NCBI RefSeq assembly: GCF_001517545.1
Contig: NZ_FBYA01000001.1
Location: 1,009,979-1,073,978, forward strand
Origin: Limnohabitans sp. Rim47
GTDB taxonomy: Bacteria > Pseudomonadota > Gammaproteobacteria > Burkholderiales > Burkholderiaceae_C
DNA length: 64,000 bases
Direction of reading: 5' to 3'
Under the pieces are notes generated by a model that made no database searches, was not told the DNA's origin, and was given only the letters and a program-made list of their open reading frames with translations. The position numbers were made by a program, and so were the translations under genes. This document shows, in pieces, positions 1 to 9,021 of the stretch; the stretch's first letter is position 1, and every line of letters begins with the position of its first letter.

Positions 1-2
1 TG

Positions 3-2375
3 CTCTTGCCCGATGGCCTTTCGCCCGAAAACTCGCCCGAGCTGCAAGGCCAGCTCGAACGCTTCATCGGCAGCTGCTGGGACACGGGCCTGGAAATCGG
101 CTCCAGCGTGCGCACCTTGAGTGAATGCCTGGCCGAGTCGGCCAAAGACATCACGGTGCAAACCTCTTTGTTGGAGTCGCGCCGCGTGACCGGCAACACC
201 CGGCTGTTCACCGAGTTCCAAAAGCAGTACCAAGCCGCCATGGACCCGCAGGCTTTTTGGGTGGCCAAAACGCTGGAGATGCGCCAGCGCCACACCAAGT
301 TCGAGGACACGCCCTACGCCCTGGAGCCCAACTGCAAAGAGTCGCCCGGCGGCATGCGCGACTTGCAGGTGATTTTGTGGGTCGCCCGAGCGGCCAATCT
401 GGGTCACAGCTGGGACGAATTGGCCCGCAAAGGCCTGGCCACTCCGCTGGAAGCGCGGCAAATCAAGCGCAACGAAGCCCTGCTGGGCCTCATTCGCGCC
501 CGCTTGCACTTGCAGGCCAAACGGCGCGAAGACCGCTTGGTGTTTGACTTGCAAACCAATGTGGCCGAATCGTTTGGCTACAGCTCAGACGTGACCCCTG
601 AGGGCCGATTGGCCTTGCGGGCCAGCGAAAAGCTGATGCGCCAATACTACTGGGCGGCCAAGGCGGTGACCCAGCTCAACCAAATCTTGCTGCTCAACAT
701 CGAAGACCGGCTCAAAGCCGATCGGGGCGAATCGGTCAATGACTTTCGCCCGCTGAACGAGCGCTTTTTTGAAAAAGCGGGCCTGATCGAAGTGGCCAGC
801 GACGACCTGTACCAAAAGCACCCGCACGCCATTTTGGAAACCTTCTTGCTGTACCAAGCCACGCCGGGCGTGAAAGGCTTTTCGGCCAGAACCCTGCGTG
901 CGCTGTACAACGTGCGGGCCATCATGAACGGGCGTTTTCGGGCCGACCCGGTCAACCGGCAAACGTTTTTGCAGATCTTGCAACAGCCCCAAGGCATCAC
1001 GCACGCCATGCGTTTGATGAACGAAACCTCGGTGCTCGGGCGCTACCTGTGGGTGTTTCGGCGCATCGTGGGCCAAATGCAGCACGACCTGTTTCACGCC
1101 TACACGGTGGACCAGCACATCCTGATGGTGCTGCGCAATGTGCGTCGGTTTTTCATGGCCGAGCACACGCACGAATACCCTTTTTGCTCGCAATTGGCGG
1201 GCGGCTGGGACAAGCCCTGGATCTTGTACACCGCCGCTTTGTTCCATGACATTGCCAAAGGCCGTGGCGGCGACCACTCCAAACTGGGCATCGCCGAAGT
1301 GCGCACCTTTGCCCGCCAACATATGCTGGACAAAGAGGACGCCCAGCTGATCGAGTTTTTGGTGGGCGAACACCTGACCATGAGCCACGTGGCGCAAAAA
1401 GAAGACCTGAGCGACCCCGAAGTCATTGGCCGATTTGCCGCACGCGTGGGCGATGAGCGCCGCCTGACCGCTTTGTATTTGCTGACGGTGGCCGACATCC
1501 GAGGCACCAGCCCCAAAGTTTGGAACGCCTGGAAAGGCAAGTTGCTGGAAGACCTGTACAAAGCCACCCTGCGCGTGCTGGGTGGCCGCGCGCCCGACGC
1601 CAACGCCGAAGTAGAAGCCCGCAAACGCGACGCCTTGATTGAGCTGGCCCGCCACAGCGAACCCCACGAAGGCCAAAAAGCCTTATGGGACACCTTGGAC
1701 GTGGGCTACTTCATGCGCCACGACGCGTCTGACATTGCCTGGCACGCCCGGCAGTTGTCGCGCCATGTGGCCAAGCCCGCTGAAGGCCCTGCCAAACCCA
1801 TCGTGCGTGCGCGCATCTCACCCGTAGGCGAAGGCCTGCAGGTGCTCGTTTTTACACCCGACCAACCTGACCTTTTTGCCCGCATTTGCGGCCACTTCGA
1901 CCAATCGGGCTTCAGCATTCAGGACGCCCGCATCCACACCACCCGCACGGGCTGGGCGCTGGACACCTTCCAGATCGTCACGCCCATGCTGCCCGAGCAC
2001 TACCGCGAGCTGCTGAGCATGGTCGAATCAGGCCTCACGCAAACCCTGGAAAAACAAGGCCCCTTGCCCGCGCCCACCCGTGGGCGGGTGTCGCGGCGGG
2101 TCAAGAGCTTCCCGGTCACCCCACGCGTGAGCCTCAAACCCGACGACAAAGCCCAAAGCTGGTTGCTCAGCATCTCGGCCAGTGACCGCATTGGCTTGCT
2201 TTACAGCATCGCCAGCGTGCTGGCCCACCATGGCCTTCATCTTCAATTGGCCAAAATCAGCACCTTGGGCGAACGCGTAGAAGACAGTTTCCTGATCAGC
2301 GGCGCCAAGCTTCAGCAAAACAAAGCGCAGATTGAGATCGAAACAGAGTTGCTGGCGGCGCTGCAGCCAGTCTGA
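3..2375 (+). CDS. glnD: [protein-PII] uridylyltransferase, 5'-truncated by window edge
   Basis: GlnD is the nitrogen sensor that uridylylates PII (GlnB/GlnK) when glutamine is low and removes UMP when it is high. The frame is open to the first base, so the real start and the nucleotidyltransferase metal motif lie upstream. About 790 residues are visible of a family that usually has about 860. They hold the rest of the nucleotidyltransferase domain, an HD domain (ALFHDIAKGRGGDHSK, near residue 413) for uridylyl removal, and two C-terminal ACT domains (near residues 616-690 and 715-785) that sense glutamine. The TTG at base 6 is not a credible start because homology continues through it. The stop lies 6 bases from the convergent regulator gene. 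Confident. Confidence 0.96.
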   Translation, partial: LLPDGLSPENSPELQGQLERFIGSCWDTGLEIGSSVRTLSECLAESAKDITVQTSLLESRRVTGNTRLFTEFQKQYQAAMDPQAFWVAKTLEMRQRHTKFEDTPYALEPNCKESPGGMRDLQVILWVARAANLGHSWDELARKGLATPLEARQIKRNEALLGLIRARLHLQAKRREDRLVFDLQTNVAESFGYSSDVTPEGRLALRASEKLMRQYYWAAKAVTQLNQILLLNIEDRLKADRGESVNDFRPLNERFFEKAGLIEVASDDLYQKHPHAILETFLLYQATPGVKGFSARTLRALYNVRAIMNGRFRADPVNRQTFLQILQQPQGITHAMRLMNETSVLGRYLWVFRRIVGQMQHDLFHAYTVDQHILMVLRNVRRFFMAEHTHEYPFCSQLAGGWDKPWILYTAALFHDIAKGRGGDHSKLGIAEVRTFARQHMLDKEDAQLIEFLVGEHLTMSHVAQKEDLSDPEVIGRFAARVGDERRLTALYLLTVADIRGTSPKVWNAWKGKLLEDLYKATLRVLGGRAPDANAEVEARKRDALIELARHSEPHEGQKALWDTLDVGYFMRHDASDIAWHARQLSRHVAKPAEGPAKPIVRARISPVGEGLQVLVFTPDQPDLFARICGHFDQSGFSIQDARIHTTRTGWALDTFQIVTPMLPEHYRELLSMVESGLTQTLEKQGPLPAPTRGRVSRRVKSFPVTPRVSLKPDDKAQSWLLSISASDRIGLLYSIASVLAHHGLHLQLAKISTLGERVEDSFLISGAKLQQNKAQIEIETELLAALQPV

Positions 2376-2381
2376 GCGAGG

Positions 2382-3098
2382 TTATTGACTCAGGCGCGAA
2401 GAGTACCGGCAGACAGCCGGGTCAAACCAGGTTTTTGAAAACTCGGCAACTTGATTGCCCGACGTCCAGGAAACACGCTCCACGTAACCAGCGCAGTCAC
2501 CCGGCAGCAGTCCTATAGGCTGCGCAGCCCAATCTGGCGCAACGGCTGCGCTGATCTGGTCTTCTACACGCGCAATCCAGACCCCCAAACGCTGTTGGTA
2601 AAACAAATACATCGAGTCGCCCAGCTCGTTGGCGCTCAAGTCGAGGCAGGCCTTTGCAGAAAACCAGATTTCCTCCAAGGCGACAGGCTGCTGACTCAAA
2701 AAACGAAGCCTGCGTACGCGCCAGCAAAACTCGCCCACACTCGCAATGGCAGGAAAGCCGTCCGGGCAAGCCTGCTTGGACACATCCAGAATATGCGCCG
2801 TAGGCAGGCCAGGGCCATCCACCAGTTCCAGACGAAACAACTCATAAATTTGCTGCTTGCCTTGCACTTGGCGCACATAAGTGCCCGAACCCTGAATGCG
2901 CTGAAGGACGCCCTGCTCTTCCAGCAAAGCCAGCGACTTGCGCAAGGTGCCGACAGCGACCGACAAACTCAACGCCAACTCGGCCTCGGTGGGCAACCTT
3001 TCACCGCCATGCCAATAACCAGCCTTGATTTGACGGGCCAATAATTCGGCAATTTGCAGGTAAACGGGCAGTGGTTTGGCGGGGTGAGCAGCGTTCAT
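2382..3098 (-). CDS. GntR-family regulator with UTRA ligand domain
   Basis: 238-residue HutC-type GntR regulator. Residues 10-72 form the winged helix (YLQIAELLARQIKAG, then LPTEAELALSLSVAVGTLRKS, then GSGTYVRQ). Residues 95-230 match the UTRA fold that binds a small effector, often a sugar derivative or metabolite. It is transcribed away from the monooxygenase gene at 3188, with an 89-base shared intergenic region. This is the classical layout for a local repressor of the catabolic genes at 3188-6589. The effector cannot be read from sequence; a sulfonate or its aldehyde product would be a natural guess. Family assignment is firm and the target is inferred from position. Confidence 0.88.
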   Translation of the reverse strand: MNAAHPAKPLPVYLQIAELLARQIKAGYWHGGERLPTEAELALSLSVAVGTLRKSLALLEEQGVLQRIQGSGTYVRQVQGKQQIYELFRLELVDGPGLPTAHILDVSKQACPDGFPAIASVGEFCWRVRRLRFLSQQPVALEEIWFSAKACLDLSANELGDSMYLFYQQRLGVWIARVEDQISAAVAPDWAAQPIGLLPGDCAGYVERVSWTSGNQVAEFSKTWFDPAVCRYSSRLSQ

Positions 3099-3149
3099 AG
3101 TCGACAGTATGACAAACCGGTGGAAACCCGCATACCCAAACCCCCCAAT

Positions 3150-3159
3150 TCATATATGA
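3150..3159. promoter_or_regulatory. candidate operator/-10 region between GntR gene and monooxygenase operon
   Basis: A perfect 10-base palindrome TCATATATGA lies in the divergent intergenic region. It overlaps a -10-like TATGAT (3155-3160), about 30 bases upstream of the ATG at 3188, which itself has a good AGGAG site. A repressor bound here would block transcription of the monooxygenase operon. No convincing -35 is visible, and the assignment is inference. Confidence 0.3.
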
Positions 3160-3187
3160 TTCATTCACATTTAAACAGGAGTCTGAC

Positions 3188-4345
3188 ATGAGCATCGTTC
3201 CGGTCAAAGGCCAAGACATCCAAGGGGCCGAGGTGGCGTGGTTTGCGCCCCTGTGTTCTGACGATTTTCGGCATCTGGGGGTGCCCGATGGCGACTTGCG
3301 CAGCAACTGGGCCAACACCAGTCGCATCGTGGAGCGAGCCGATGAGCTCGGCTTTCGAAATATCCTGTGCCCTTCTTCTTACCAGGTCGGTCAGGATACA
3401 TTGACCTTTGCAGCTGCGGTAGCGCACAAAACCAAGCGCATGAACTTGCTCGCTGCCATTCGGTGCGGCGAGGTGCATCCAGCCATGCTGGCACGCACCG
3501 TGGCCACGCTGGACCACATTCTTGAGGGGCGCCTCACGCTCAATGTGATTTCGTCCGATTTTCCCGGCCAGCAAGAAGACAGTGCCTACCGCTACCGCCG
3601 CTCTTGGGAAGTGGTTGAAATCCTCAAGCAAGCCTGGACGCAAGACGAAATCAACTACGACGGCGAGATCTACAAACTCAAAGGCTTGTCAACCGACCCG
3701 GTGCGCCCCTACCAGACCAACGGTGGCCCACTGCTTTATTTCGGCGGCTACAGCCCCGACGCTCTGGCCTTGTGCGGTGCCCATTGCGACACCTACCTGA
3801 TGTGGCCAGAGCCCAAAGACATGCTGGCCCAGCGCATGCGCGATGTACACGCCCAGGCCGAAAAAAATGGCCGCTTGCTGGACTACGGCCTGCGCGTCCA
3901 CATGATCGTGCGCGACACCGAAGCCGAAGCGCGTGAATATGCCGCCGAACTGGTGTCACAACTCGACGACGAAAAAGGCCGTGAAATCCGCCAGCGGGCC
4001 CTCGACGCCAAGAGCTTGGGCGTCTCTCTGCAAAGCGCCAACCGTGACCGCGCAGACGAAGACGGCTATGTCGAACCCCATCTTTGGACGGGCGTAGGCC
4101 GTGCCCGCAGTGGTTGCGGCGCGGCTCTGGTGGGCAGCGTCGATCAGGTACTCAGTGAAATCGAGACCTACCAAAAAATGGGCATCCGAGCCTTTATCTT
4201 TTCGGGTTACCCGCACCTGCAGGAATGCGAAATCTTCGGGGCCAAAGTGCTGCCCCAGATCAAAACAATTTCCCTCGCCCAAGAATATGGCCGTGTTCCG
4301 GCCCAAACACCGCCCACACCCTTGGGCACAGGAGTCCGCAAATGA
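3188..4345 (+). CDS. SsuD-like FMNH2-dependent alkanesulfonate/sugar-sulfonate monooxygenase
   Basis: 385-residue LLM-class flavin-dependent monooxygenase, most like SsuD. Members use reduced FMN and O2 to cleave the C-S bond of a sulfonate, giving an aldehyde and sulfite. The SsuD catalytic residues are recognisable with a constant offset of ten from E. coli numbering: Arg236 and His238 (GLRVHMIVRD), Arg307 (GVGRARSGCGAALVG) and Tyr341 (SGYPHL). The loop that carries Cys54 in SsuD reads CPSSYQVGQD at 61-70, with no Cys at the matching place. A strong RBS (AGGAG, 6-base spacer) sets the start. It overlaps the next gene by 4 bases (ATGA). The following reductase and TauE-like genes support a desulfonation role. 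The substrate is not known. Confidence 0.87.
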   Translation: MSIVPVKGQDIQGAEVAWFAPLCSDDFRHLGVPDGDLRSNWANTSRIVERADELGFRNILCPSSYQVGQDTLTFAAAVAHKTKRMNLLAAIRCGEVHPAMLARTVATLDHILEGRLTLNVISSDFPGQQEDSAYRYRRSWEVVEILKQAWTQDEINYDGEIYKLKGLSTDPVRPYQTNGGPLLYFGGYSPDALALCGAHCDTYLMWPEPKDMLAQRMRDVHAQAEKNGRLLDYGLRVHMIVRDTEAEAREYAAELVSQLDDEKGREIRQRALDAKSLGVSLQSANRDRADEDGYVEPHLWTGVGRARSGCGAALVGSVDQVLSEIETYQKMGIRAFIFSGYPHLQECEIFGAKVLPQIKTISLAQEYGRVPAQTPPTPLGTGVRK

Positions 4346-5268
4346 GTTCAAACCACATCGGCCGCATCACGCTGCCCAACGGGCGCAGCCTGAGCCGCAT
4401 GGCCTATGGCGTGTGGCGCCTGTCCGAGGCTGCCGATCACTCGGTCAACGCCAACCTGGCACGCATTGACGCCTGCCTGGCCCAAGGCATCACCACCTTC
4501 GACCACGCCGACATCTACGGCGATTACAGCTGCGAAGAACTGTTCGGGCAGGCCATCAAGGCGCGCCCTGGTCTGAAAGACCAGATCGAGATCGTCACCA
4601 AAACCGACATCATGTTGATGTCCGGCAAATGGCCAGACACCCGTGTCAAACACTACGACACCAGCCCTGCACATGTCAGGGCCAGCGTCGACCGTTCCTT
4701 GGCACGCATAGGCGTGGACGTGATCGACCTGCTGCTGATCCACCGCCCAGACCCGCTGATGGATGCACAAGCCTTGGGCGAATGCCTTGATGGCCTGATC
4801 GACAGCGGCAAGCTGCGCGGTGTGGGCGTGTCCAACTTCATGCCCTTTGATGTAGACCTGTTGCAGTCACGCATGAAGCACAAGCTGCAAACCAACCAGC
4901 TCGAGTTGAGTTTGCTCAACACCGCACCCTTCATCAACGGCCAGCTGGCACACGCTCAACAGCACTGCATGCCCGTGATGGCCTGGTCGCCGCTGGGGGG
5001 CGGACGCCTGCACGCGCAAGCACACACATCGGGTACCGCAGCAGCCCGACTCGCGCCCAAGCTGGCCGCTTTGGCCCAAGCCTCGGGCACCGACACCACG
5101 GCGGTGGCCATGGCCTGGCTCATGCACCACCCTGTGCAAGTGTTGCCCGTGATGGGTTCCAACCAGCTGGAACGCATTGCCCAGTTTGCCAACGCAGAGC
5201 GTGTGCCCATGGACCGCCAGACCTGGTACGAACTGTACGAGCTCGCCAACGGCCACGAAGTGCCTTAA
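4342..5268 (+). CDS. aldo/keto reductase in putative desulfonation operon
   Basis: 308-residue NAD(P)H-dependent aldo/keto reductase, cytoplasmic TIM barrel. The catalytic tetrad is visible: Asp54 and Tyr59 (FDHADIYG), Lys87 (VTKTD) and His134 (LLIHRPDP). The start ATG overlaps the stop of the upstream monooxygenase, implying translational coupling. An in-frame ATG 39 codons earlier lies inside the upstream gene and encodes no family sequence. In the operon it would reduce the aldehyde released by C-S cleavage, the role SmoB plays for 6-oxo-glucose in the Agrobacterium sulfoquinovose monooxygenase pathway. That parallel is inference; the enzyme family is certain. Confidence 0.9.
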   Translation: MSSNHIGRITLPNGRSLSRMAYGVWRLSEAADHSVNANLARIDACLAQGITTFDHADIYGDYSCEELFGQAIKARPGLKDQIEIVTKTDIMLMSGKWPDTRVKHYDTSPAHVRASVDRSLARIGVDVIDLLLIHRPDPLMDAQALGECLDGLIDSGKLRGVGVSNFMPFDVDLLQSRMKHKLQTNQLELSLLNTAPFINGQLAHAQQHCMPVMAWSPLGGGRLHAQAHTSGTAAARLAPKLAALAQASGTDTTAVAMAWLMHHPVQVLPVMGSNQLERIAQFANAERVPMDRQTWYELYELANGHEVP

Positions 5269-5279
5269 AGAAAGCCCCC

Positions 5280-5813
5280 ATGCGCCATATGCACGACGAG
5301 TTGTCCACGCTGCCTGCTCCGGTCATCTCTCAAGATCCTGCCGAATACCGCAAAGCCCTGTCTTGTTTTGCCACCGGCGTCACGGTGGTCACCGCGCACT
5401 GGCAAGGCTTGGATTGGGGCATGACCTGCAACTCCTTTGCGTCGGTCTCTCTCGAACCCCGACTGGTCTTGTGGAGCATTCGCAAAGCGGCTAGCAGCCT
5501 GGAGGCGTTCACGCAATCGGGGGGCTTCACCGTCAGCGTGTTGTCCAACCAGCAAGAGGCCATCGCACGACAGTTCGCTTCGGGCGACATGGCTTCGCGT
5601 TTTAGCGGCGTGCAGCTGCAGCGGCAAGTCAGCCAACGGCAACGCCTGACCGACGCCATGGCCTGGTTCGACTGCCAGTTACACCAGCTGGTGGATGCTG
5701 GCGACCACCACATTGTGATCGGGCAGGTCCAAGAATTTGGCTGGCACGAAGACGCCCAAGCTCTGGGCTTTTGCCGCAGCCGCTTTGGTCGTTTCGAGGC
5801 ACTGTCCGCATGA
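5280..5813 (+). CDS. flavin reductase (FMN reductase) partner of the monooxygenase
   Basis: 177-residue member of the flavin reductase-like split-barrel family (HpaC/SmoA type). Typical segments are visible: FATGVTVVTA, MTCNSFASVSLEP, SVLSNQQ, and GDHHIVIGQVQEF near the C-terminus. It uses NAD(P)H to make free FMNH2, which the LLM monooxygenase consumes. It starts 11 bases after the aldo/keto reductase stop. An ATG three codons downstream is an alternative start. The stop overlaps the start of the TauE-like gene. Co-location with an SsuD-like enzyme makes a two-component monooxygenase the simplest reading. Confidence 0.9.
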   Translation: MRHMHDELSTLPAPVISQDPAEYRKALSCFATGVTVVTAHWQGLDWGMTCNSFASVSLEPRLVLWSIRKAASSLEAFTQSGGFTVSVLSNQQEAIARQFASGDMASRFSGVQLQRQVSQRQRLTDAMAWFDCQLHQLVDAGDHHIVIGQVQEFGWHEDAQALGFCRSRFGRFEALSA

Positions 5814-6589
5814 TGCCTTTGTGGCTGATTTTCTTGCTGGTAGGGGCTGCAGGCGGGTTTACAGCAGGACTTTTTGGTGTCGGCGGTGGCTTGGTGATCG
5901 TGCCCACGCTCTACTTTTTGTGGCGCGGTGACCCGGTTCTTGGCCCCGAGGTCATGCACTTCGCGGTGGCCACATCATTGGCTTGCATCGTCATCACGTC
6001 GGTCACCAGTTCCTGGACGCACTGGCGTGCTCGCCGTCTGCAGTTTGATCGCCTGTACTGGCTGGCAGGATCGGTCAGCTTGGGCTCGGTTTCGGCGGTG
6101 ATGCTGGCCAACTGGGTGCCGACCCAATGGCTCAAATTGGGTTTTGGCTTGTTTGCTTTGAGCACCTGCATCACCTTGCTGGGCAAAAAAGCCCAGCAAG
6201 CCAGTCAAGCTGCCCCAGCGCGCAACGAACTCTTAGGCGCCGGCACCTTCATTGGCCACGTCTCCACGTTGCTGGGCGTCAGCGGTGGCGCGATGACCGT
6301 GCCCTACCTGGTGCTGCGCGGGGTAGACATGCGACAGGCCGTCGTTGTGAGCTCGGCCATTGCAATCCCCATTTCACTCATCGGCGCCGTCGGTTTGGCC
6401 ATCACCGGCCCACAAACAGCCCAAACTTGGGGTTATGTGCACCTGCCCGCGTTCGCGGGCATCAGCGCAGTCAGCATGCTGTTCGCCAACTGGGGCGCAC
6501 GCCTGTCACAGCGCATGGACAAACGCAAACTGCAACTGGCGTTTGCCGGTTTTCTGGCCTTGGTAGCGGCGCATATGCTGGGCTTTTGA
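5813..6589 (+). CDS. TSUP/TauE-SafE family permease, probable sulfite exporter
   Basis: 258-residue integral membrane protein with about eight hydrophobic segments and the TSUP repeats GGFTAGLFGVGGGLVIVPTL at the N-terminus and GHVSTLLGVSGGAMTVPYL at mid-protein. Family members export sulfite or sulfoacetate or carry other organosulfur anions. Two adjacent ATGs (5810 and 5813) overlap the flavin reductase stop, so it is translationally coupled. As the last gene of the operon it fits removal of the sulfite made by the monooxygenase, a sign that the substrate feeds carbon metabolism and does not only supply sulfur. Family firm, substrate inferred. Confidence 0.87.
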   Translation: MPLWLIFLLVGAAGGFTAGLFGVGGGLVIVPTLYFLWRGDPVLGPEVMHFAVATSLACIVITSVTSSWTHWRARRLQFDRLYWLAGSVSLGSVSAVMLANWVPTQWLKLGFGLFALSTCITLLGKKAQQASQAAPARNELLGAGTFIGHVSTLLGVSGGAMTVPYLVLRGVDMRQAVVVSSAIAIPISLIGAVGLAITGPQTAQTWGYVHLPAFAGISAVSMLFANWGARLSQRMDKRKLQLAFAGFLALVAAHMLGF

Positions 6590-6603
6590 ATCGCCTCGCT
6601 GCA

Positions 6604-9021
6604 TCAGCCTTTTTTACGCGGCGGCAGCCCCGTGTGCTGCGTGAGCAACTGGCCTTTTTGAGGTTGGCCCATGCGCTTGGGGGATGTTGACAAAGAAACC
6701 GACGACTTGGCACCCGCCCCCGTGCTGTTTTTGCGCCGGGCGCTTTGATAGCCCTCTTCGGCCAGCGGCTGCCAGTTCGGGATCAGGTGGTGTTTGCCGT
6801 TGCCGATCAGGTCTGAGCGGCCCATGGCTTTGAGGGCTTCGCGCAGCAGGGGCCAGTTGTTGGCGTCGTGGTAGCGCAAAAAGGCTTTGTGCAGGCGGCG
6901 GCGCTTGTCGCCTTTGACCACGTCGACTTTTTCGCTGTCGCGGGTGATTTTGCGCAGCGGGTTGCGGGTGGAGTGGTACATGGCCGTGGCCGTGGCCATG
7001 GGGCTGGGGTAGAAGGTTTGCACCTGGTCGGCCCGAAAACCGTTCTTTTTGAGCCACACGGCGAGGTTCATCATGTCTTCGTCGCTGGTGCCGGGGTGGG
7101 CGGCGATGAAGTACGGAATGAGGAACTGTTTTTTACCCGCCTCTTCGCTGTACTTGTCAAACATCGACTTGAAGCGGTCGTAGGTGCCGATGCCCGGCTT
7201 CATCATCTTGGACAGCGGGCCGCCCTCGGTGTGTTCGGGCGCGATCTTGAGGTAGCCGCCCACATGGTGTTGCACCAGCTCTTTGACGTATTCGGGCGAC
7301 TGCACGGCCAGGTCATAACGCAGGCCAGAGCCGATCAGGATTTTCTTGATGCCCTTGAGGGTGCGTGCCCGGCGGTACATATTGATCAGCGGGCCGTGGT
7401 CGGTGGTCAGGTTTTGGCAAATGCCAGGGTAGACGCAACTGGGTTTGCGGCAGGCCGATTCGATCTCGGGGCTCTTGCAGCCCAAGCGGTACATATTGGC
7501 CGTGGGGCCACCCAGGTCGGAGATGACGCCCGTAAAGCCTTTGACTTTGTCGCGGATGTCTTCGACCTCGCGGATGATGGATTCTTCGGAGCGGCTTTGG
7601 ATGATGCGGCCTTCGTGCTCGGTGATCGAGCAAAAGGTGCAGCCGCCAAAGCAGCCGCGCATGATGTTCACGGAAAAGCGGATCATCTCCCAAGCGGGAA
7701 TTTTTGTGGCGTGGTCGTGGCTGCCGTTGTCGTCGGCATAGCTCGGGTGCGGGCTGCGGGCATAGGGCAGGTCGAACACATGGTCCATCTCGGCCGTGGT
7801 CAGCGGGATGGGCGGTGGCGTGATCCACACGTCGCGCGCGGTGGTGCCCTCCCCGTGCGCTTGCACCAGGCAGCGGGCGTTGCCGGGGTTGGTTTCGAGG
7901 TGCAGCACGCGGTTGGCGTGGGCATAGAGCACGGCATCTTGCTTGACTTGCTCGTAGCTGGGCAGCCGAATCACGCTTTTGTCACGGGGCGGCACTTTGT
8001 GGGTGCCCTTGCCACGAAGACCGGATGCCAGTGCCGGGTTGGGCACAAAGTTGAGCGGCTGAATGATGGGTTGGATGATGGGCTGGTTGGCAGCTTGCAC
8101 GGTGCGGGCTTGGGCCACAGCGGCAGACAAATTGGCCTCGACGTTTTGTGCGTTGTGGGCATCGGCCACATCCTTGGCTTCTTCCTCACGGGCACAAGTC
8201 GCGCCCTGCTCTCGCGCTTGGTCCGAGATCATCAGGTAGGGGTTGATGTGCGCCTCGACGTGTCCGGGCATGTCCACGCTGGTGGAGTCGATCTCGAACC
8301 AGCCCAAGGCCGATTCGTCACCTTGGCGGCGCACAAAGGCGGTGCCGCGCACATCGGTGATTTGCTGCACCGGCTCACGGGCGGCCAGGCGGTGTGCGAT
8401 CTCGACAATCGCCCGCTCGGCGTTGCCGTAAAGCAGCAAGTCGCATTTGCTGTCCACCACCACCGAGCGGCGAACTTTGTCGGACCAATAGTCGTAATGC
8501 GCGATGCGGCGCAGGCTGCCCTCAATACCGCCGAGCACGATGGGCGTGTCCGGGAAGGCCTCACGGCAGCGCTGGCTGTAAACGATGGCCGCGCGATCGG
8601 GCCGCTTGCCGCCCACGTCGCCGGGGGTGTAAGCGTCGTCGCTGCGAATTTTGCGGTCCGCTGTGTAGCGGTTGATCATGGAATCCATGTTGCCGCTGGT
8701 CACGCCCCAAAACAGATTGGGTTTGCCCAGCGCCTTAAATGCTTCGGCGCTGGTCCAGTCGGGCTGCGCGATGATTCCAACCCGAAAGCCCTGGTTTTCC
8801 AACATGCGGCCAATCACGGCCATGCCAAAGCTGGGGTGGTCCACATAGGCATCACCCGTGACCAGCACGATGTCGCAACTGTCCCAGCCCAGTTGGGTCA
8901 TTTCGGCCCGACTCATCGGCAAAAACGGGGCTGTGCCAAAGCGCTGCGCCCAGTACTTGCGGTAACTGGTCAGCGGCTTGGCGTCGCGCGGGAAAAAAGA
9001 GACGTCGGTGAAGGCGTTCAT
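6604..9021 (-). CDS. ygiQ: YgiQ-family radical SAM protein
   Basis: 805-residue YgiQ-type radical SAM protein. N-terminal UPF0313 region begins FPRDAKPLTSYRKYW. The iron-sulfur motif CFGGCTFC (Cys-x3-Cys-x2-Cys) sits in the middle, followed by SITEHEGR and ISDLGGPTANMYRLGC. Molecular function of the family is not established. The start was placed at the ATG at 9021, where family sequence begins; the frame stays open for 31 more codons upstream, but those overlap the divergent yigZ leader. It is longer than the roughly 740-residue E. coli protein, mainly because of a low-complexity insertion (near codons for QPIIQPIIQPL) before the radical SAM domain. It converges with the TauE-like gene. Confidence 0.92.
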   Translation of the reverse strand: MNAFTDVSFFPRDAKPLTSYRKYWAQRFGTAPFLPMSRAEMTQLGWDSCDIVLVTGDAYVDHPSFGMAVIGRMLENQGFRVGIIAQPDWTSAEAFKALGKPNLFWGVTSGNMDSMINRYTADRKIRSDDAYTPGDVGGKRPDRAAIVYSQRCREAFPDTPIVLGGIEGSLRRIAHYDYWSDKVRRSVVVDSKCDLLLYGNAERAIVEIAHRLAAREPVQQITDVRGTAFVRRQGDESALGWFEIDSTSVDMPGHVEAHINPYLMISDQAREQGATCAREEEAKDVADAHNAQNVEANLSAAVAQARTVQAANQPIIQPIIQPLNFVPNPALASGLRGKGTHKVPPRDKSVIRLPSYEQVKQDAVLYAHANRVLHLETNPGNARCLVQAHGEGTTARDVWITPPPIPLTTAEMDHVFDLPYARSPHPSYADDNGSHDHATKIPAWEMIRFSVNIMRGCFGGCTFCSITEHEGRIIQSRSEESIIREVEDIRDKVKGFTGVISDLGGPTANMYRLGCKSPEIESACRKPSCVYPGICQNLTTDHGPLINMYRRARTLKGIKKILIGSGLRYDLAVQSPEYVKELVQHHVGGYLKIAPEHTEGGPLSKMMKPGIGTYDRFKSMFDKYSEEAGKKQFLIPYFIAAHPGTSDEDMMNLAVWLKKNGFRADQVQTFYPSPMATATAMYHSTRNPLRKITRDSEKVDVVKGDKRRRLHKAFLRYHDANNWPLLREALKAMGRSDLIGNGKHHLIPNWQPLAEEGYQSARRKNSTGAGAKSSVSLSTSPKRMGQPQKGQLLTQHTGLPPRKKG

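Noticed and set aside
585..1676. 363-codon minus-strand frame inside glnD
   Set aside because: Antisense of the conserved GlnD core and HD domain.
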